A stretch of DNA of 64,000 nt, taken from positions 558,001-622,000 of the forward strand of contig NZ_CP055481.1 in the NCBI RefSeq assembly GCF_013705725.1. Direction: 5' to 3'. The notes under the pieces are model-generated. The model was not told the DNA's origin. It did not search any database and worked only from the letters and a program-made list of their open reading frames with translations. Positions 14,104-23,271 of this stretch are shown here, one piece after another. The translations under genes and the position numbers were made by a program. Positions within the stretch are counted from its first letter, which is position 1. Each line of letters opens with the position of its first letter. This DNA comes from Klebsiella sp. RHBSTW-00484 (GTDB lineage: Bacteria; Pseudomonadota; Gammaproteobacteria; Enterobacterales; Enterobacteriaceae).

Positions 14104-14223
14104 TGCCTGGCGGCGACAGCGCGGTGGTCCCACCTGACCCCATGCCGAACTCAGAAGTGAAACGCCGTAGCGCCGATGGTAGTGTGGGGTCTCCCCATGT
14201 GAGAGTAGGGAACTGCCAGGCAT
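14104..14223 (+). rRNA. rrf: 5S ribosomal RNA, first copy
   Basis: A 120-nt 5S rRNA from TGCCTGGCGG to CTGCCAGGCAT. Helix I pairs G9-U111 and G10-C110. It has the usual position after 23S. Confidence 0.97.
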
Positions 14224-14235
14224 CAAATTTAGTGT

Positions 14236-14311
14236 GCTGATATGGCTCAGTTGGTAGAGCGCACCCTTGGTAAGGGTGAGGTCCCCAGTTCGACTCTGGG
14301 TATCAGCACCA
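14236..14311 (+). tRNA. thrV: tRNA-Thr (GGU)
   Basis: A 76-nt cloverleaf with encoded CCA and anticodon GGT at 14269-14271. It sits between two 5S genes, the arrangement known for E. coli rrnD (rrfD-thrV-rrfF), at the same chromosomal place beside yrdA. Confidence 0.97.
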
Positions 14312-14347
14312 GTTTTTAGGTTAAAGTTCGGCGATTTGAAAAGAATT

Positions 14348-14467
14348 TGCCTGGCAACGATAGCGCGGTGGTCCCACCTGACCCCATGCCGAACTCAGAA
14401 GTGAAACGCCGTAGCGCCGATGGTAGTGTGGGGTCTCCCCATGTGAGAGTAGGGCATTGCCAGGCAC
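14348..14467 (+). rRNA. rrf: 5S ribosomal RNA, second copy
   Basis: The second 120-nt 5S gene ends the operon. It differs from the first at both ends: GG to AA at 9-10, C to U at 14 region and CAU for AAC at 108-110. Helix I pairing is kept as A9-U111 and A10-U110. This is a genuine sequence variant, not a pseudogene. Confidence 0.96.
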
Positions 14468-14477
14468 CAAATAAGTG

Positions 14478-14508
14478 AAAAGCCCATCCGTCAGGATGGG
14501 CTTTTTGC
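14478..14508 (+). terminator. rRNA operon terminator
   Basis: AGCCCATCC (14481-14489), loop GTCA and GGATGGGCT (14494-14502) are followed by a T-tract, a strong intrinsic terminator 14 bp after the last 5S gene. Confidence 0.95.
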
Positions 14509-14651
14509 GTTTCTAATCGCGTGAAAATATCAATTCGCGCTATGTGCTCAATTCAGCTTCGGTTTATATCGTTAGAGTGGCCTGCGCTATTCAGATCACA
14601 GAGAACAGAGCATTGGTGCAGTAACTTAAGTATATTGAGTCTATCTTGCCG

Positions 14652-14681
14652 AAAAACGGTACCGGGCTTAGCTCCGGTACC
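14652..14681 (-). terminator. yhdV terminator
   Basis: A perfect 8-bp inverted repeat, GGTACCGG (14658-14665) and CCGGTACC (14674-14681), is followed on the minus strand by GTTTTTC, 25 bp beyond the yhdV stop. Confidence 0.75.
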
Positions 14682-14706
14682 AGTGCATAACGGGGGTTGT
14701 AAGTGA

Positions 14707-14928
14707 TTAGCGAGTTAGTGCGACAATGCCAAGCGTCAAGCCTGCAATCGCAGCCGCGCCTCCGGCAATAGCACCCGCGGTTTCCCAGTTGTCCTGAGTC
14801 GTTCCTTTCATACAGGTATTAGTATGTACTAATCTGCCTTCGGAGTCATAGACGGGTACACACGGAGAATCATGTGCACAACCAGCGAGAAGCGTTGTCA
14901 GCAATGTGACTAAAACGAATTTTTTCAT
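14707..14928 (-). CDS. yhdV: YhdV-like small outer-membrane-type lipoprotein
   Basis: I take the ATG at 14928, which has an SD (AGAGGTAAC) and yields a 73-residue protein starting MKKFVLVTLLTTLLAGC. This is a type II signal peptide with lipobox LLAGC (lipidated C17). The mature part (AHDSPCVPVYDSEGRLVHT) ends in a glycine/alanine-rich hydrophobic stretch (AGAIAGGAAAIAGLTLGIVAL), possibly a glycine-zipper membrane segment. It matches YhdV of E. coli, also next to acrF. Function unknown. A longer open frame extends to 15036, but it lacks an SD and would bury the signal peptide. Confidence 0.85.
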   Translation of the reverse strand: MKKFVLVTLLTTLLAGCAHDSPCVPVYDSEGRLVHTNTCMKGTTQDNWETAGAIAGGAAAIAGLTLGIVALTR

Positions 14929-15171
14929 GATGTTACCTCTAAATAATCCGTTTCGCTGTAATGGGAACCCATACATTACGGAATAGCCTATTTTATCATC
15001 GGTAATACTGAGGACGGGTAGGGTAAATAATCTCAATTTATGAGCAACGTAAATATCGTGAAGAAACTTACGCGATTATGTCGTCATAATATGGTACGTT
15101 GAATAACGTGCGATCTTTTAAAAAATAATAAACACGTTGATTTTTATCGGGATGATCAAAAACTTCAGGCA

Positions 15172-15199
15172 TAAAAAAAGGCGCCAGAATGGCGCCTTT
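15172..15199 (-). terminator. acrEF terminator
   Basis: On the minus strand AGGCGCCA, loop TTC and TGGCGCCT (15179-15197) are followed by a run of T, 13 bp beyond the acrF stop. The palindrome is nearly symmetric. Confidence 0.9.
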
Positions 15200-15211
15200 G
15201 GAAAGAGAGGC

Positions 15212-18200
15212 TTACTCGATATGCTTAGTAAAGCGGCGTCTTACAACAACAAAGAATACCGGTACGAAGAAGATAGCCAGCAACGTTGCTGTCAACATTC
15301 CTCCCATAACTCCCGTACCCACGGCGTTTTGTGCCCCGCTGCCTGCCCCATGGCTAATAACCAAGGGCAGTACACCAAGAATAAAGGCCAATGAGGTCAT
15401 TAAGATAGGGCGTAAACGCATACGAGATGCTTCGAGTGTTGCTTCAATGATTCCCTTCCCTTCTTTATCCATAAGGTCTTTCGCAAATTCGACAATAAGA
15501 ATAGCGTTTTTGGCAGAGAGACCGATTGTCGTTAATAAACCTACCTGAAAATAAACGTCATTATTAAGCCCACGTAATGAGGCTGCTAATAATGCCCCGA
15601 CAACCCCTAACGGGACGACTAACATCACTGAGAATGGAATAGACCAGCTTTCATAGAGTGCGGCAAGGCACAGGAAAACCACTATTAGCGAAATTGCATA
15701 TAAAGCAGGTGCCTGATTACCGGATAAGCGCTCCTGATAAGACATTCCTGTCCAGTCGAAGCCAATACCAGTAGGCAGTTTGTTGGCTAGTTGTTCCATC
15801 AAAATCATTGCATCCCCGGTACTTTTGCCCGGAGCGGCTTCACCCAGAATTTCCATCGAAGGTAAGCCGTTATAACGCTCCAGGCGCGGAGAACCATAAA
15901 CCCAGTGTGAGGTTACAAAAGCTGAGAATGGTACCATTTCGCCATTAGCGCTACGGACGTACATACTGTTGATGTCGCTCGGCAACATACGGAAATGGGC
16001 GTCAGCCTGAACATAGACTTTTTTAACCCTACCATGGTCAATAAAATCATTAACGTAATAGCCACCTAGTGCTGCGGAAATGGTTTCATTGATATCAGAT
16101 AGTGAAATGCCCAGTGCCTGGGCTTTCTCCTGATCAACATCAAGCTTAAATTGCGGAGTATCTTCAAGCCCATTTGGTCGTACACGCACCAGTTGATCCG
16201 GATGTTCTCTTACCATACCAAGCAACTGATTTCGTGCTTGAGTCAGCGCGCTATGACCGAGGTTACCCTGGTCGATAAGCTCAAAATCGAAGCCTGTCGC
16301 GGTACCCAACTCAATAATTGCGGGGAGATTGAATGGGAAAACCATGGCGTCTTTAATCTGGCTAAAAGCGACAGTGGCTCGCTTGATGATTGCTTCAACC
16401 CCATTCTTCGAACCACTGCGCTCCTCCCATGGCTTCAGACTGACAAATGCCATACCGGAGTTTTGTCCCTGGCCGCTAAAACTAAAACCGTTAACGGTAA
16501 AGACGCTTTCAACATTCGCCTTCTCTTTATGCAGATAGTAGTCGGTAACGGTATCGAGGACCTTCTGTGTACGTTCTTGCGTCGCGCCGGATGGAAGTTG
16601 AATCATGGTCATAAATACCCCCTGATCCTCATCCGGTAAAAATGAGGTTGGCAGACGCATAAACAGTACGGCCATGCCAATGACAATCAGCAGATAGATG
16701 ATGAGATAGCGTCCGGTACAGCGTAGGATCCCGCTGACGCTGTTGGTGTAATGGTTGACACTACGGTCAAATTTCGCATTAAACCAGCCAAAAAAACCTT
16801 TCTTCGCATGATGATCGGCGGAGGCGGGTTTCAATAAAGTGGCGCAAAGTGCAGGTGTCAGGATCAGTGCAACCAACACGGATAGCGCCATCGCCGAGAC
16901 GATAGTGATGGAGAATTGGCGATAAATCGCGCCCGTAGAACCGCCAAAGAAGGCCATGGGAACAAAAACTGCCGATAGCACCATGGCTATACCAACCAGT
17001 GCCCCCTGAATTTGCGACATTGATTTTTCTGTCGCTTCTTTTGGGGATAGCCTCTCTTCTACCATCACGCGCTCGACGTTTTCCACCACCACGATGGCAT
17101 CATCGACCAGCAATCCTATTGCCAGCACCATACCGAACATCGTTAGCGTGTTGATGGAATAGCCAAAGGTAGCCAGCACGGCGAATGTGCCAAGCAAGAC
17201 GACAGGAACCGCAATGGTGGGGATCAATGTGGCACGGATGTTCTGGAGGAACAGATACATCACCAGGAAGACGAGAATAATTGCTTCAAACAGCGTCTTC
17301 ACCACCTCATGAATAGAGATCTTCACGAATGGTGTGGTGTCGTAAGGGTAAACGACTTTCATGCCCTGCGGAAAGTAGGGTTGTAGTTCGGCAAGCTTTG
17401 CTTTAATCGCAGCAGCGGTGTCGAGGGCATTGGCGCCGGTAGCAAGCTTAATCCCCAGCCCGGATGCTGGTTTACCGTTAATTTTGGCGACGACGTTATA
17501 GTTTTCACCGCCCAGCTCAATGCGAGCCACATCTTTCAGATGAACCACTGAGCCGTCAGCGTTCACCCGCAGCGTCACCTTGCCAAACTCTGCAGGGTCT
17601 TTCAGTCGTGTTTGAGCAATGATTGACGCGTTTAATTGTTGGCCTTTAATAGCGGGCGTTCCGCCAAGTTGGCCTGCTGCAATCTGATCGTTCTGTACCT
17701 GCAACTGGTTAATCACATCAACAGGCGTCAGGTTGTACTTATTCAGCAGGTTGCCATCCAGCCAAACACGCATCGCATATTGGGCCCCGAAGAGCTGTAC
17801 GTCGCCGACGCCGTTAAGTCGGCTAATAGTATCTTTGACGTTTGATGCAACGTAGTCAGAAATATCATCCTGAGTAGTGCTGGTGTTATCGGAGATGAAT
17901 CCAGCAACCAGCAGGAAACTGCTACTTGATTTCTCAACGCTAATCCCCTGTTGCTGCACTTCCTGAGGTAGCAGCGGTGTGGCGAGCTGTAGCTTATTCT
18001 GCACCTGGACTTGCGCAATATCCGGATCTGTACCCGATGTGAAGGTCAAGGTGATGGTGACGCCGCCCGCGGAATCGCTGGTTGAAGACATGTACATCAG
18101 GTTATCGATACCATTCATGTTCTGTTCGATAACCTGAGTCACAGTATCCTGCACGGTCTGCGCATCCGCACCTGGGTAGGTCGCAGAGATGGCAACAGCT

Positions 18201-18322
18201 GGCGGGGCGATCGTCGGATATTGTGCGATAGGCAGTTGCATAATCGCGAGACCGCCAGCAATCATCATAATGATGGCCAGCACCCAGGCGAATACCGGTC
18301 GATGGATAAAAAACTTAGACAT
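15212..18322 (-). CDS. acrF: AcrF-type RND multidrug efflux transporter
   Basis: This 1036-residue inner-membrane proton/drug antiporter belongs to the AcrB/AcrF/MexB class. It has TM1 at 10-29, a large periplasmic porter loop, TM2-6 (about 338-500), a second loop and TM8-12. The proton-relay aspartates lie in [18 protein letters not shown] (about 403-420) and the relay lysine in [16 protein letters not shown] (about 936-951). It works as a trimer with the periplasmic adaptor AcrE and a TolC-type outer channel. acrE lies 13 bp upstream and acrS diverges beyond it, the acrS-acrEF layout. The gene is intact. AcrEF is weakly expressed in E. coli, silenced by H-NS. Confidence 0.95.
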   Translation of the reverse strand: MSKFFIHRPVFAWVLAIIMMIAGGLAIMQLPIAQYPTIAPPAVAISATYPGADAQTVQDTVTQVIEQNMNGIDNLMYMSSTSDSAGGVTITLTFTSGTDPDIAQVQVQNKLQLATPLLPQEVQQQGISVEKSSSSFLLVAGFISDNTSTTQDDISDYVASNVKDTISRLNGVGDVQLFGAQYAMRVWLDGNLLNKYNLTPVDVINQLQVQNDQIAAGQLGGTPAIKGQQLNASIIAQTRLKDPAEFGKVTLRVNADGSVVHLKDVARIELGGENYNVVAKINGKPASGLGIKLATGANALDTAAAIKAKLAELQPYFPQGMKVVYPYDTTPFVKISIHEVVKTLFEAIILVFLVMYLFLQNIRATLIPTIAVPVVLLGTFAVLATFGYSINTLTMFGMVLAIGLLVDDAIVVVENVERVMVEERLSPKEATEKSMSQIQGALVGIAMVLSAVFVPMAFFGGSTGAIYRQFSITIVSAMALSVLVALILTPALCATLLKPASADHHAKKGFFGWFNAKFDRSVNHYTNSVSGILRCTGRYLIIYLLIVIGMAVLFMRLPTSFLPDEDQGVFMTMIQLPSGATQERTQKVLDTVTDYYLHKEKANVESVFTVNGFSFSGQGQNSGMAFVSLKPWEERSGSKNGVEAIIKRATVAFSQIKDAMVFPFNLPAIIELGTATGFDFELIDQGNLGHSALTQARNQLLGMVREHPDQLVRVRPNGLEDTPQFKLDVDQEKAQALGISLSDINETISAALGGYYVNDFIDHGRVKKVYVQADAHFRMLPSDINSMYVRSANGEMVPFSAFVTSHWVYGSPRLERYNGLPSMEILGEAAPGKSTGDAMILMEQLANKLPTGIGFDWTGMSYQERLSGNQAPALYAISLIVVFLCLAALYESWSIPFSVMLVVPLGVVGALLAASLRGLNNDVYFQVGLLTTIGLSAKNAILIVEFAKDLMDKEGKGIIEATLEASRMRLRPILMTSLAFILGVLPLVISHGAGSGAQNAVGTGVMGGMLTATLLAIFFVPVFFVVVRRRFTKHIE

Positions 18323-18335
18323 AGTTATTCGTACC

Positions 18336-19475
18336 TTATTGCGCGACGGACGTCGCGGTATCCACTTCGGCCTTCACTGTGACGCCGGGACGAACTTTCT
18401 GCAGACCGCTGACAATAACTTTTTCACCAGATTTAAGACCGCTGGTAATTAACCACTTGTCGCCAATCGCCTGTGAGGTCGCAACCTGGCGGCTTTCAAC
18501 TTGGTTTTTGTCATTAACGATCATCACGCTGGCATCACCACGTGGTGTGCGGGTGACTCCCTGCTGAGGAACCAGGATGGCATTCGGAGCCACACCTTCA
18601 TCAATGCGGGCGCGGACGAACATCCCCGGCAGCAGCGAATGTTGTGGATTCGGAAAGATTGCTCGCAGCGTAATTGAGCCAGTGCTTTCATCCACAGTGA
18701 CGTCGGAGAATTGCAGAGTGCCTTTTAGTGCGTAAGGTTGACCGTTTTCCATAATCAGCTGCACGCTTTTGGTGTCGCTACCGTGCTGCAGGCTTTCCTG
18801 TTTCAAACGCATGAAATCATTGCTGGATTCGGTGACATCGACATAAATAGGGTCGAGCTGTTGTACCGTTGCCATGGCATCGGCCTGCCCGTTGGTCACG
18901 AGGGCACCTTCAGTAACGCTGGATTTACCGATGCGGCCGCTGATAGGCGATGTCACTTTGGTGTAAGCCAGATTAATGCGCGCACTTTCGACGGTGGCTT
19001 TTGCGGCAATAACATCGGCATCGGCCTGGCGTGCAGTTGCCACAGCCTGATCGTATTCCTGCTGGCTGATGTATTGTGTTCCGAGAAGAGGTGCGTAGCG
19101 TTTCACAGTCAGATGGGCGATGGCCGCTGCTGCTTCGGCTTTGGCTTCATCACCTTTTGCGCTGTTATAAGCGGCTTGATAAGTCGCTGGGTCGATTTGA
19201 TAGAGAGACTGCCCGGCATTGACGTCGCTACCTTCGACAAAGTTACGCTGTAGAATTATCCCGCTAACCTGCGGACGTACTTCCGCAACGCGGTATGCCG
19301 AGGTCCGACCCGGAAGTTCCGTGGTCACTGACAGCGGCGCGCTGCTTACAATATGGACTGAAACCTGAGGTATCTGCGCATGCGGTTGTTGATCACCTGA
19401 ATTATCGCAACCGCTAAGCAAGATGGTAGAGATGATTAGGCTGGATAAAAGTGTAACCCGGGCGTGACTCGTCAT
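18336..19475 (-). CDS. acrE: AcrE-type periplasmic adaptor lipoprotein
   Basis: The 379-residue membrane fusion protein has a lipoprotein signal ending LLSGC (lipidated C23). Next come a lipoyl half-motif ([20 protein letters not shown]), an alpha-helical hairpin (about 98-165, alanine-rich, [17 protein letters not shown]), the second lipoyl half ([20 protein letters not shown]) and beta-barrel and membrane-proximal domains. It bridges AcrF and the outer-membrane channel. It is the first gene of acrEF, with the promoter in the 379-bp gap to acrS. Confidence 0.94.
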   Translation of the reverse strand: MTSHARVTLLSSLIISTILLSGCDNSGDQQPHAQIPQVSVHIVSSAPLSVTTELPGRTSAYRVAEVRPQVSGIILQRNFVEGSDVNAGQSLYQIDPATYQAAYNSAKGDEAKAEAAAAIAHLTVKRYAPLLGTQYISQQEYDQAVATARQADADVIAAKATVESARINLAYTKVTSPISGRIGKSSVTEGALVTNGQADAMATVQQLDPIYVDVTESSNDFMRLKQESLQHGSDTKSVQLIMENGQPYALKGTLQFSDVTVDESTGSITLRAIFPNPQHSLLPGMFVRARIDEGVAPNAILVPQQGVTRTPRGDASVMIVNDKNQVESRQVATSQAIGDKWLITSGLKSGEKVIVSGLQKVRPGVTVKAEVDTATSVAQ

Positions 19476-19854
19476 TGCTGTTCCTTATAGATTGCGTGCC
19501 GAGTTTGGCAACCAATCTGTGAAAGAAATAATGGATAAAAAAGCGGTTTGTTATCCTACAAATAAAAAACGAGGTATGTAAGGAATAGTTATTTTTTAGC
19601 CGCCAGCAAGGCACGCAAAAACAAAATATTAGCCATTTTATTTTAAGGATTAGCTTAAGGTAAAACTTGCTTACATTGATATTTGCATTGTGAATGTAAT
19701 TTAATTAAATCATTCCTTTTGTGTATTTATTTGATTTTGATTTGAGATTTAACTTATCTGTATTTTTGCTAAGAAATATTAATTTTCTAGTGCTAGATTT
19801 ATACGCATCTATGTATTTTCTATATCTTTAGCCCGGCGTTAAGCGGAGCATCGT
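19476..19854. other. acrE-acrS divergent regulatory region
   Basis: A 379-bp gene-free and strikingly AT-rich stretch. It must hold the promoters of acrEF (leftward) and acrS (rightward). Several A/T runs (for example 19700-19790) would suit H-NS binding. The clearest symmetric sequence is at 19684-19698, listed separately. I could not assign -35/-10 pairs with confidence. Confidence 0.6.
19684..19698. promoter_or_regulatory. Candidate TetR-type (AcrS/AcrR) operator
   Basis: TGCATT GTG AATGTA is a near-perfect inverted repeat. It sits within TTACATT (19671-19677) and AATGTAA (19693-19699). The core CATTGTGAATG closely resembles the centre of the known E. coli AcrR box (CATTTGTGAATG). AcrS is the encoded TetR regulator next door. 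The binding role is inferred. Confidence 0.4.
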
Positions 19855-20502
19855 ATGCCAAGAAGAACAAAAGAAGATGCGTTAAAGACGAGGCAGCTCC
19901 TGATTGAGTCTGCCATTCAGCAATTCGCTCTGCGTGGGGTCACCAGCACCACGCTAACCGACATTGCTGATGCTGCTGGCGTGACACGAGGAGCCGTATA
20001 CTGGCATTTCTCCAGTAAAGCAGAGTTGTTTAATGAAATGTGGCAACAGCAGCAACCGTTACGAGACCTGCTTCAGCATCAAATACCGACAGACAGTCAA
20101 GATCTGTTAGGCAATCTACGGGTGAAATTTATTACGGGTTTGCAATATATTGCCGATAATCCCAGGCAGCGCGCGTTAATGCAAATTCTGTATCATAAAT
20201 GCGAATTTTCCAGCGAGATGATGTCAGAGGTGGAGATTCGTAAAAGAATAGGCTTTAGCTATCCCATTATCCGTGGGGTTTTACAGCGCTGTCTTAGTAA
20301 TAGATTATTACCAGCTGAAACAAACGTTGAGATTTTATTGATTATATTACATAGCGCATTTACCGGCATTATCAAAAACTGGTTAATGGAGCCGGAACAG
20401 TTCGACCTTTATCAACAGGCGCCTGCTTTGGTTGATAATATTATGTCGTCACTTTGTGGTGTAAGTAATCAGGTAAATGGCCTGCGAGTAGCGACGAATT
20501 GA
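19855..20502 (+). CDS. acrS: AcrS/EnvR TetR-family repressor
   Basis: The 215-residue TetR regulator begins MPRRTKEDALKTRQLLIESA. The helix-turn-helix covers about 30-63 (TSTTLTDIADAAGVTRGAVYWHF). The C-terminal ligand/dimerisation domain is AcrR-like. In E. coli AcrS represses acrAB and is divergent from acrEF; here the arrangement is the same. The start is the ATG after GCGGAGCATCGT (SD GGAG). It ends 20 bp before a bidirectional terminator shared with fis. Confidence 0.92.
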   Translation: MPRRTKEDALKTRQLLIESAIQQFALRGVTSTTLTDIADAAGVTRGAVYWHFSSKAELFNEMWQQQQPLRDLLQHQIPTDSQDLLGNLRVKFITGLQYIADNPRQRALMQILYHKCEFSSEMMSEVEIRKRIGFSYPIIRGVLQRCLSNRLLPAETNVEILLIILHSAFTGIIKNWLMEPEQFDLYQQAPALVDNIMSSLCGVSNQVNGLRVATN

Positions 20503-20514
20503 TAAACCAGAGGA

Positions 20515-20556
20515 AATAAAAAAGGCGCTTCCCCATGCCGAAGAGCGCCTTTTTAA
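20515..20556. terminator. Bidirectional terminator between acrS and fis
   Basis: AAGGCGCT (20522-20529) and AGCGCCTT (20544-20551) form a stem flanked by an A-run on the left and T-run on the right. It can therefore end acrS (plus) and dusB-fis (minus) transcription. Confidence 0.88.
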
Positions 20557-20578
20557 TCATACAGTTAACTGATTAGTA

Positions 20579-20875
20579 TCAGTTCATGCCGTATTTTTTC
20601 AGTTTCTTACGCAGAGTACCACGGTTGATACCCATCATCAGGGCAGCGCGCGTCTGGTTACCACGGGTGTATTGCATCACCATGTCCAACAGGGGCTGTT
20701 CTACTTCAGCCAGTACCAGCTCATACAGGTCACTCACATCCTGACCATTCAGTTGAGCAAAATAGTTCTTCAGTGCCTGTTTAACCGAGTCACGCAGGGG
20801 TTTTTGAGTTACCTGATCCTGAGAGTTAACGGTAGAAACGGTCAGTACGTCAGAATTTACGCGTTGTTCGAACAT
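20579..20875 (-). CDS. fis: Fis nucleoid-associated regulator
   Basis: The 98-residue protein equals E. coli Fis in length and, by memory, nearly every residue (S48 instead of N48). Residues 1-26 form the mobile beta-hairpin arms that contact Hin/Gin invertases. Helices A-B dimerise. The C-terminal HTH (about 74-93, [20 protein letters not shown]) binds bent AT-rich sites. Fis activates rrn P1 and stable RNA promoters, including presumably the operon in this window. It lies 24 bp after dusB and is transcribed from the dusB promoter. Confidence 0.98.
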   Translation of the reverse strand: MFEQRVNSDVLTVSTVNSQDQVTQKPLRDSVKQALKNYFAQLNGQDVSDLYELVLAEVEQPLLDMVMQYTRGNQTRAALMMGINRGTLRKKLKKYGMN

Positions 20876-20899
20876 AGTTCTGTCAGCTCTTTATTTCTA

Positions 20900-21865
20900 T
20901 TACGCAAGATTTTCGAAGTATGCCTCCAACGCCGCCAGCTGTTCGCTGGCATCTTCAATGGCGTTGAATGTGCGCCGAAACTGGTCATTTGGAGCGTGTT
21001 CCTGGAGATACCAGGATACGTGTTTACGCGCGATTCGGTACCCTTTTGCCTGACCGTAAAAGTCATGCAGTTCCCGAACGTGCGCACAAAGCAAGCGCTT
21101 AACCTCTGCCAAAGGCAGCGGGGGCAGCAACTCCCCAGTGTCCAGATAGTGCTGGATTTCCCGAAAGATCCAGGGTCTTCCCTGAGCCGCGCGGCCTATC
21201 ATAAGGGCATCAGCCCCCGTATAGTCGAGCACAGCTCTGGCTTTAAGCGGGTCAGTAATGTCACCATTCGCGATAATCGGAATGGAAACTTTCTGCTTAA
21301 CTGCCCGAATACTGTCGTACTCAGCATCTCCGTTAAACAAACAGGCGCGTGTGCGTCCGTGAATAGTCAGAGCCTGAATGCCACATTCTTCAGCCAGTTG
21401 GGCAATCTCTACACAGTTACGGTGTTCCGGTTCCCAACCGGTGCGAATCTTGAGAGTCACGGGAACGTCCACTGCCTTGACGACCGTCGTCAGGATTGAC
21501 TTAACCTGATCGGGGTACTGCAAGAGGGCTGAACCTGCAAACTTACGATTCACCTTTTTAGCCGGGCACCCCATATTGATATCAATAATTTGGGCACCGC
21601 TTTCCACGTTAATTCGGGCGGCTGCAGCCATTTCTTCCGGCACGCTACCGGCGATTTGCACGGTACGAATACCGGGCTCATCAACATGTACCATCCGTAA
21701 ACGAGATTTGTCGCTTTCCCAAACCTGAGGGTTAGAAGACATCATCTCGGATACGGTCAATCCTGCTCCCATCTCGTAGCACAACGTCCGGAATGGTCTG
21801 TCAGTAATGCCAGCCATTGGCGCTGCGATCAGGCGATTTCTGAGCTGGTATTGTCCGATACGCAT
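20900..21865 (-). CDS. dusB: tRNA-dihydrouridine synthase B
   Basis: At 321 residues (E. coli 321) this FMN enzyme reduces uridine in the tRNA D-loop using NADPH. A TIM barrel begins [20 protein letters not shown] (FMN site). The catalytic cysteine is C100 in [20 protein letters not shown] and [11 protein letters not shown] bind the FMN phosphate. It is the first gene of the dusB-fis operon. The short leader after the fis promoter is conserved. Confidence 0.97.
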   Translation of the reverse strand: MRIGQYQLRNRLIAAPMAGITDRPFRTLCYEMGAGLTVSEMMSSNPQVWESDKSRLRMVHVDEPGIRTVQIAGSVPEEMAAAARINVESGAQIIDINMGCPAKKVNRKFAGSALLQYPDQVKSILTTVVKAVDVPVTLKIRTGWEPEHRNCVEIAQLAEECGIQALTIHGRTRACLFNGDAEYDSIRAVKQKVSIPIIANGDITDPLKARAVLDYTGADALMIGRAAQGRPWIFREIQHYLDTGELLPPLPLAEVKRLLCAHVRELHDFYGQAKGYRIARKHVSWYLQEHAPNDQFRRTFNAIEDASEQLAALEAYFENLA

Positions 21866-21903
21866 GAGTTAAGAAATGACCATATGTGACTGCAAGGCGG
21901 CGT

Positions 21904-21932
21904 ATATTACGCATTTTTCGCATGAGATGAAA
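21904..21932 (-). promoter_or_regulatory. dusB-fis promoter
   Basis: On the minus strand TTTCAT (21927-21932) and TAATAT (21904-21909) are 17 bp apart, followed by the GC-rich discriminator ACGCCGCC. This matches the growth-rate- and stringent-controlled fis promoter of E. coli as I remember it. Confidence 0.82.
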
Positions 21933-22103
21933 GGCCAAACTTTAACCAATCCACTGCTATGGATCAAAGAATCGCTGTACAATTGAGCAGGTATAAATAA
22001 TTAACTATACAAATCATTGCATTAGGAATTTGTGTCGAATTTATCTACACATATAATTTTGCGTAACTTCTCGTTTTTTCTTCACCGGGCCACGGGCTGG
22101 CAA

Positions 22104-22134
22104 GATAATCTGCTGAATAAATCAGCAAATTATC
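22104..22134. other. Stem-loop in prmA-dusB intergenic region
   Basis: GATAATCTGCTGA (22104-22116) and TCAGCAAATTATC (22122-22134) pair over 12 of 13 positions around the loop ATAAA. No T-tract follows, so it is not a simple terminator. Its role is unknown. Confidence 0.6.
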
Positions 22135-22150
22135 CCAACTTAATGTGACT

Positions 22151-22249
22151 ATGCTCTCATTTTCAGAACATGATCGTGAAGCGTATCTTAAGAATACTCG
22201 ACGATGGGGAATCGGTTTAGATCTAGTAGGTTTTATTATCACTCACTGA
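22151..22249 (+). CDS. Possible small protein or gene remnant
   Basis: ATG at 22151 opens 32 codons, MLSFSEHDREAYLKNTRRWG then IGLDLVGFIITH. The pattern is charged and polar first, hydrophobic last, as in the start of a small membrane protein cut short. There is no clear SD. I do not recognise it. It may be a chance ORF, a micro-protein or the stump of a deleted gene. Confidence 0.2.
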   Translation: MLSFSEHDREAYLKNTRRWGIGLDLVGFIITH

Positions 22250-22344
22250 GTGTGACCCAGCGCTCAGGAGAGCCTTCGTAATTACAGTGAGTTACATCGC
22301 GATTTTTTATCGGAAGGGAGGCGGGTTTTGCACAGAAAACTTGG

Positions 22345-22372
22345 AAAAATGTGGCCTACTGAGAGGCCACAG
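22345..22372 (-). terminator. prmA terminator
   Basis: GTGGCCT (22351-22357) and AGGCCAC (22364-22370) form a stem. On the minus strand it is followed by ATTTTTCC, just past the prmA stop. Confidence 0.82.
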
Positions 22373-22378
22373 AGAAGA

Positions 22379-23260
22379 TTATTTTTTACAACCGGTGATC
22401 CGGCACCACTCTTCTTTCTCCACCACTGGGTCGAGGTCAAAGAGCTCAGCGTAGGCTTCACAAACGCTCTCAGCCTGGCTGGCAAGGATACCGGAAAGGC
22501 CCAGCAGACCGCCTGTAACTGGCAGCACGCTGATAAGAGGAGCTAACTCGCGTAAAGGGCCGGCCAGAATGTTCGCGACCACTACATCGGCTTTCATGGC
22601 GTCTGGCTGATCTTTCGGCAGATAGAGTTCAAGTCGCTCAGAAACCCCATTACGCTCGGCGTTATCGCGGCTGGCCTGAATAGCCTGCGGGTCAATATCA
22701 ATACCGATGGCTTTCGCTGCGCCCAGTTTTAATGCAGCGATGGCCAGAATGCCGGAGCCGCAGCCAAAATCGATAATCGTTTTGCCTTCGAGATCGAGTC
22801 CATCCAGCCACTGTAGACACATTGCAGTTGTAGGATGCGTACCAGTACCAAACGCCAGACCCGGGTCGAGCATCACGTTGACGGCATTCTTATCCGGCAC
22901 ATCGCGCCAGCTAGGGCAGATCCACAGACGCTTACCGAAGCACATGGGATGGAAGTTATCCATCCATTCGCGTTCCCAGTCTTTGTCTTCAAGCTGTTCG
23001 ATTTTATGTACGAAACCGGTACCCAGAAGCGGATGCTGTTCCAGAAGTGCAACCACCTCTTTCATGTCCATTTCTGCGTCAAACAGACCGATAACATCGG
23101 TATCGCCCCACAGGCGGGTTTCACCGGGCAAAGGTTCAAACACCGGCGTGTCGTGAGTGTCCTGGAAAGTGATAGAAACGGAGCCCGCTTCCATCAGGGC
23201 ATCACTCAGTTCTTCCGCGTTTGCACCGGTAGTGTTCAGTTTCAGTTGGATCCATGGCAT
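22379..23260 (-). CDS. prmA: Ribosomal protein L11 methyltransferase
   Basis: The 293-residue protein (E. coli 293) trimethylates lysines and the N-terminus of L11 using SAM. An N-terminal L11-recognition domain (1-about 55) precedes the class I methyltransferase fold, with motif [20 protein letters not shown] near 159 and the substrate-site motif NILAGPL (about 229). It follows panF by 11 bp on the same strand, so panF-prmA is probably one transcript. Confidence 0.97.
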   Translation of the reverse strand: MPWIQLKLNTTGANAEELSDALMEAGSVSITFQDTHDTPVFEPLPGETRLWGDTDVIGLFDAEMDMKEVVALLEQHPLLGTGFVHKIEQLEDKDWEREWMDNFHPMCFGKRLWICPSWRDVPDKNAVNVMLDPGLAFGTGTHPTTAMCLQWLDGLDLEGKTIIDFGCGSGILAIAALKLGAAKAIGIDIDPQAIQASRDNAERNGVSERLELYLPKDQPDAMKADVVVANILAGPLRELAPLISVLPVTGGLLGLSGILASQAESVCEAYAELFDLDPVVEKEEWCRITGCKK

Positions 23261-23271
23261 GGCAGAACTCT

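Larger units (their letters stand above)
21960..22344. other. Gene-poor region between the fis promoter and prmA terminator
   Basis: About 385 bp with no recognised gene. E. coli has yhdJ and yhdU elsewhere in this neighbourhood, but I see no trace of them. It contains a strong hairpin at 22104-22134 and a possible 32-codon ORF at 22151-22249, listed separately. A small palindrome, CACTCA-C-TGAGTG (22240-22252), straddles the end of that ORF. Confidence 0.55.

Noticed and set aside
20672..21499. 275-codon open frame antisense to fis-dusB
   Set aside because: Both fis and dusB are intact family members on the minus strand; the antisense product has no features.
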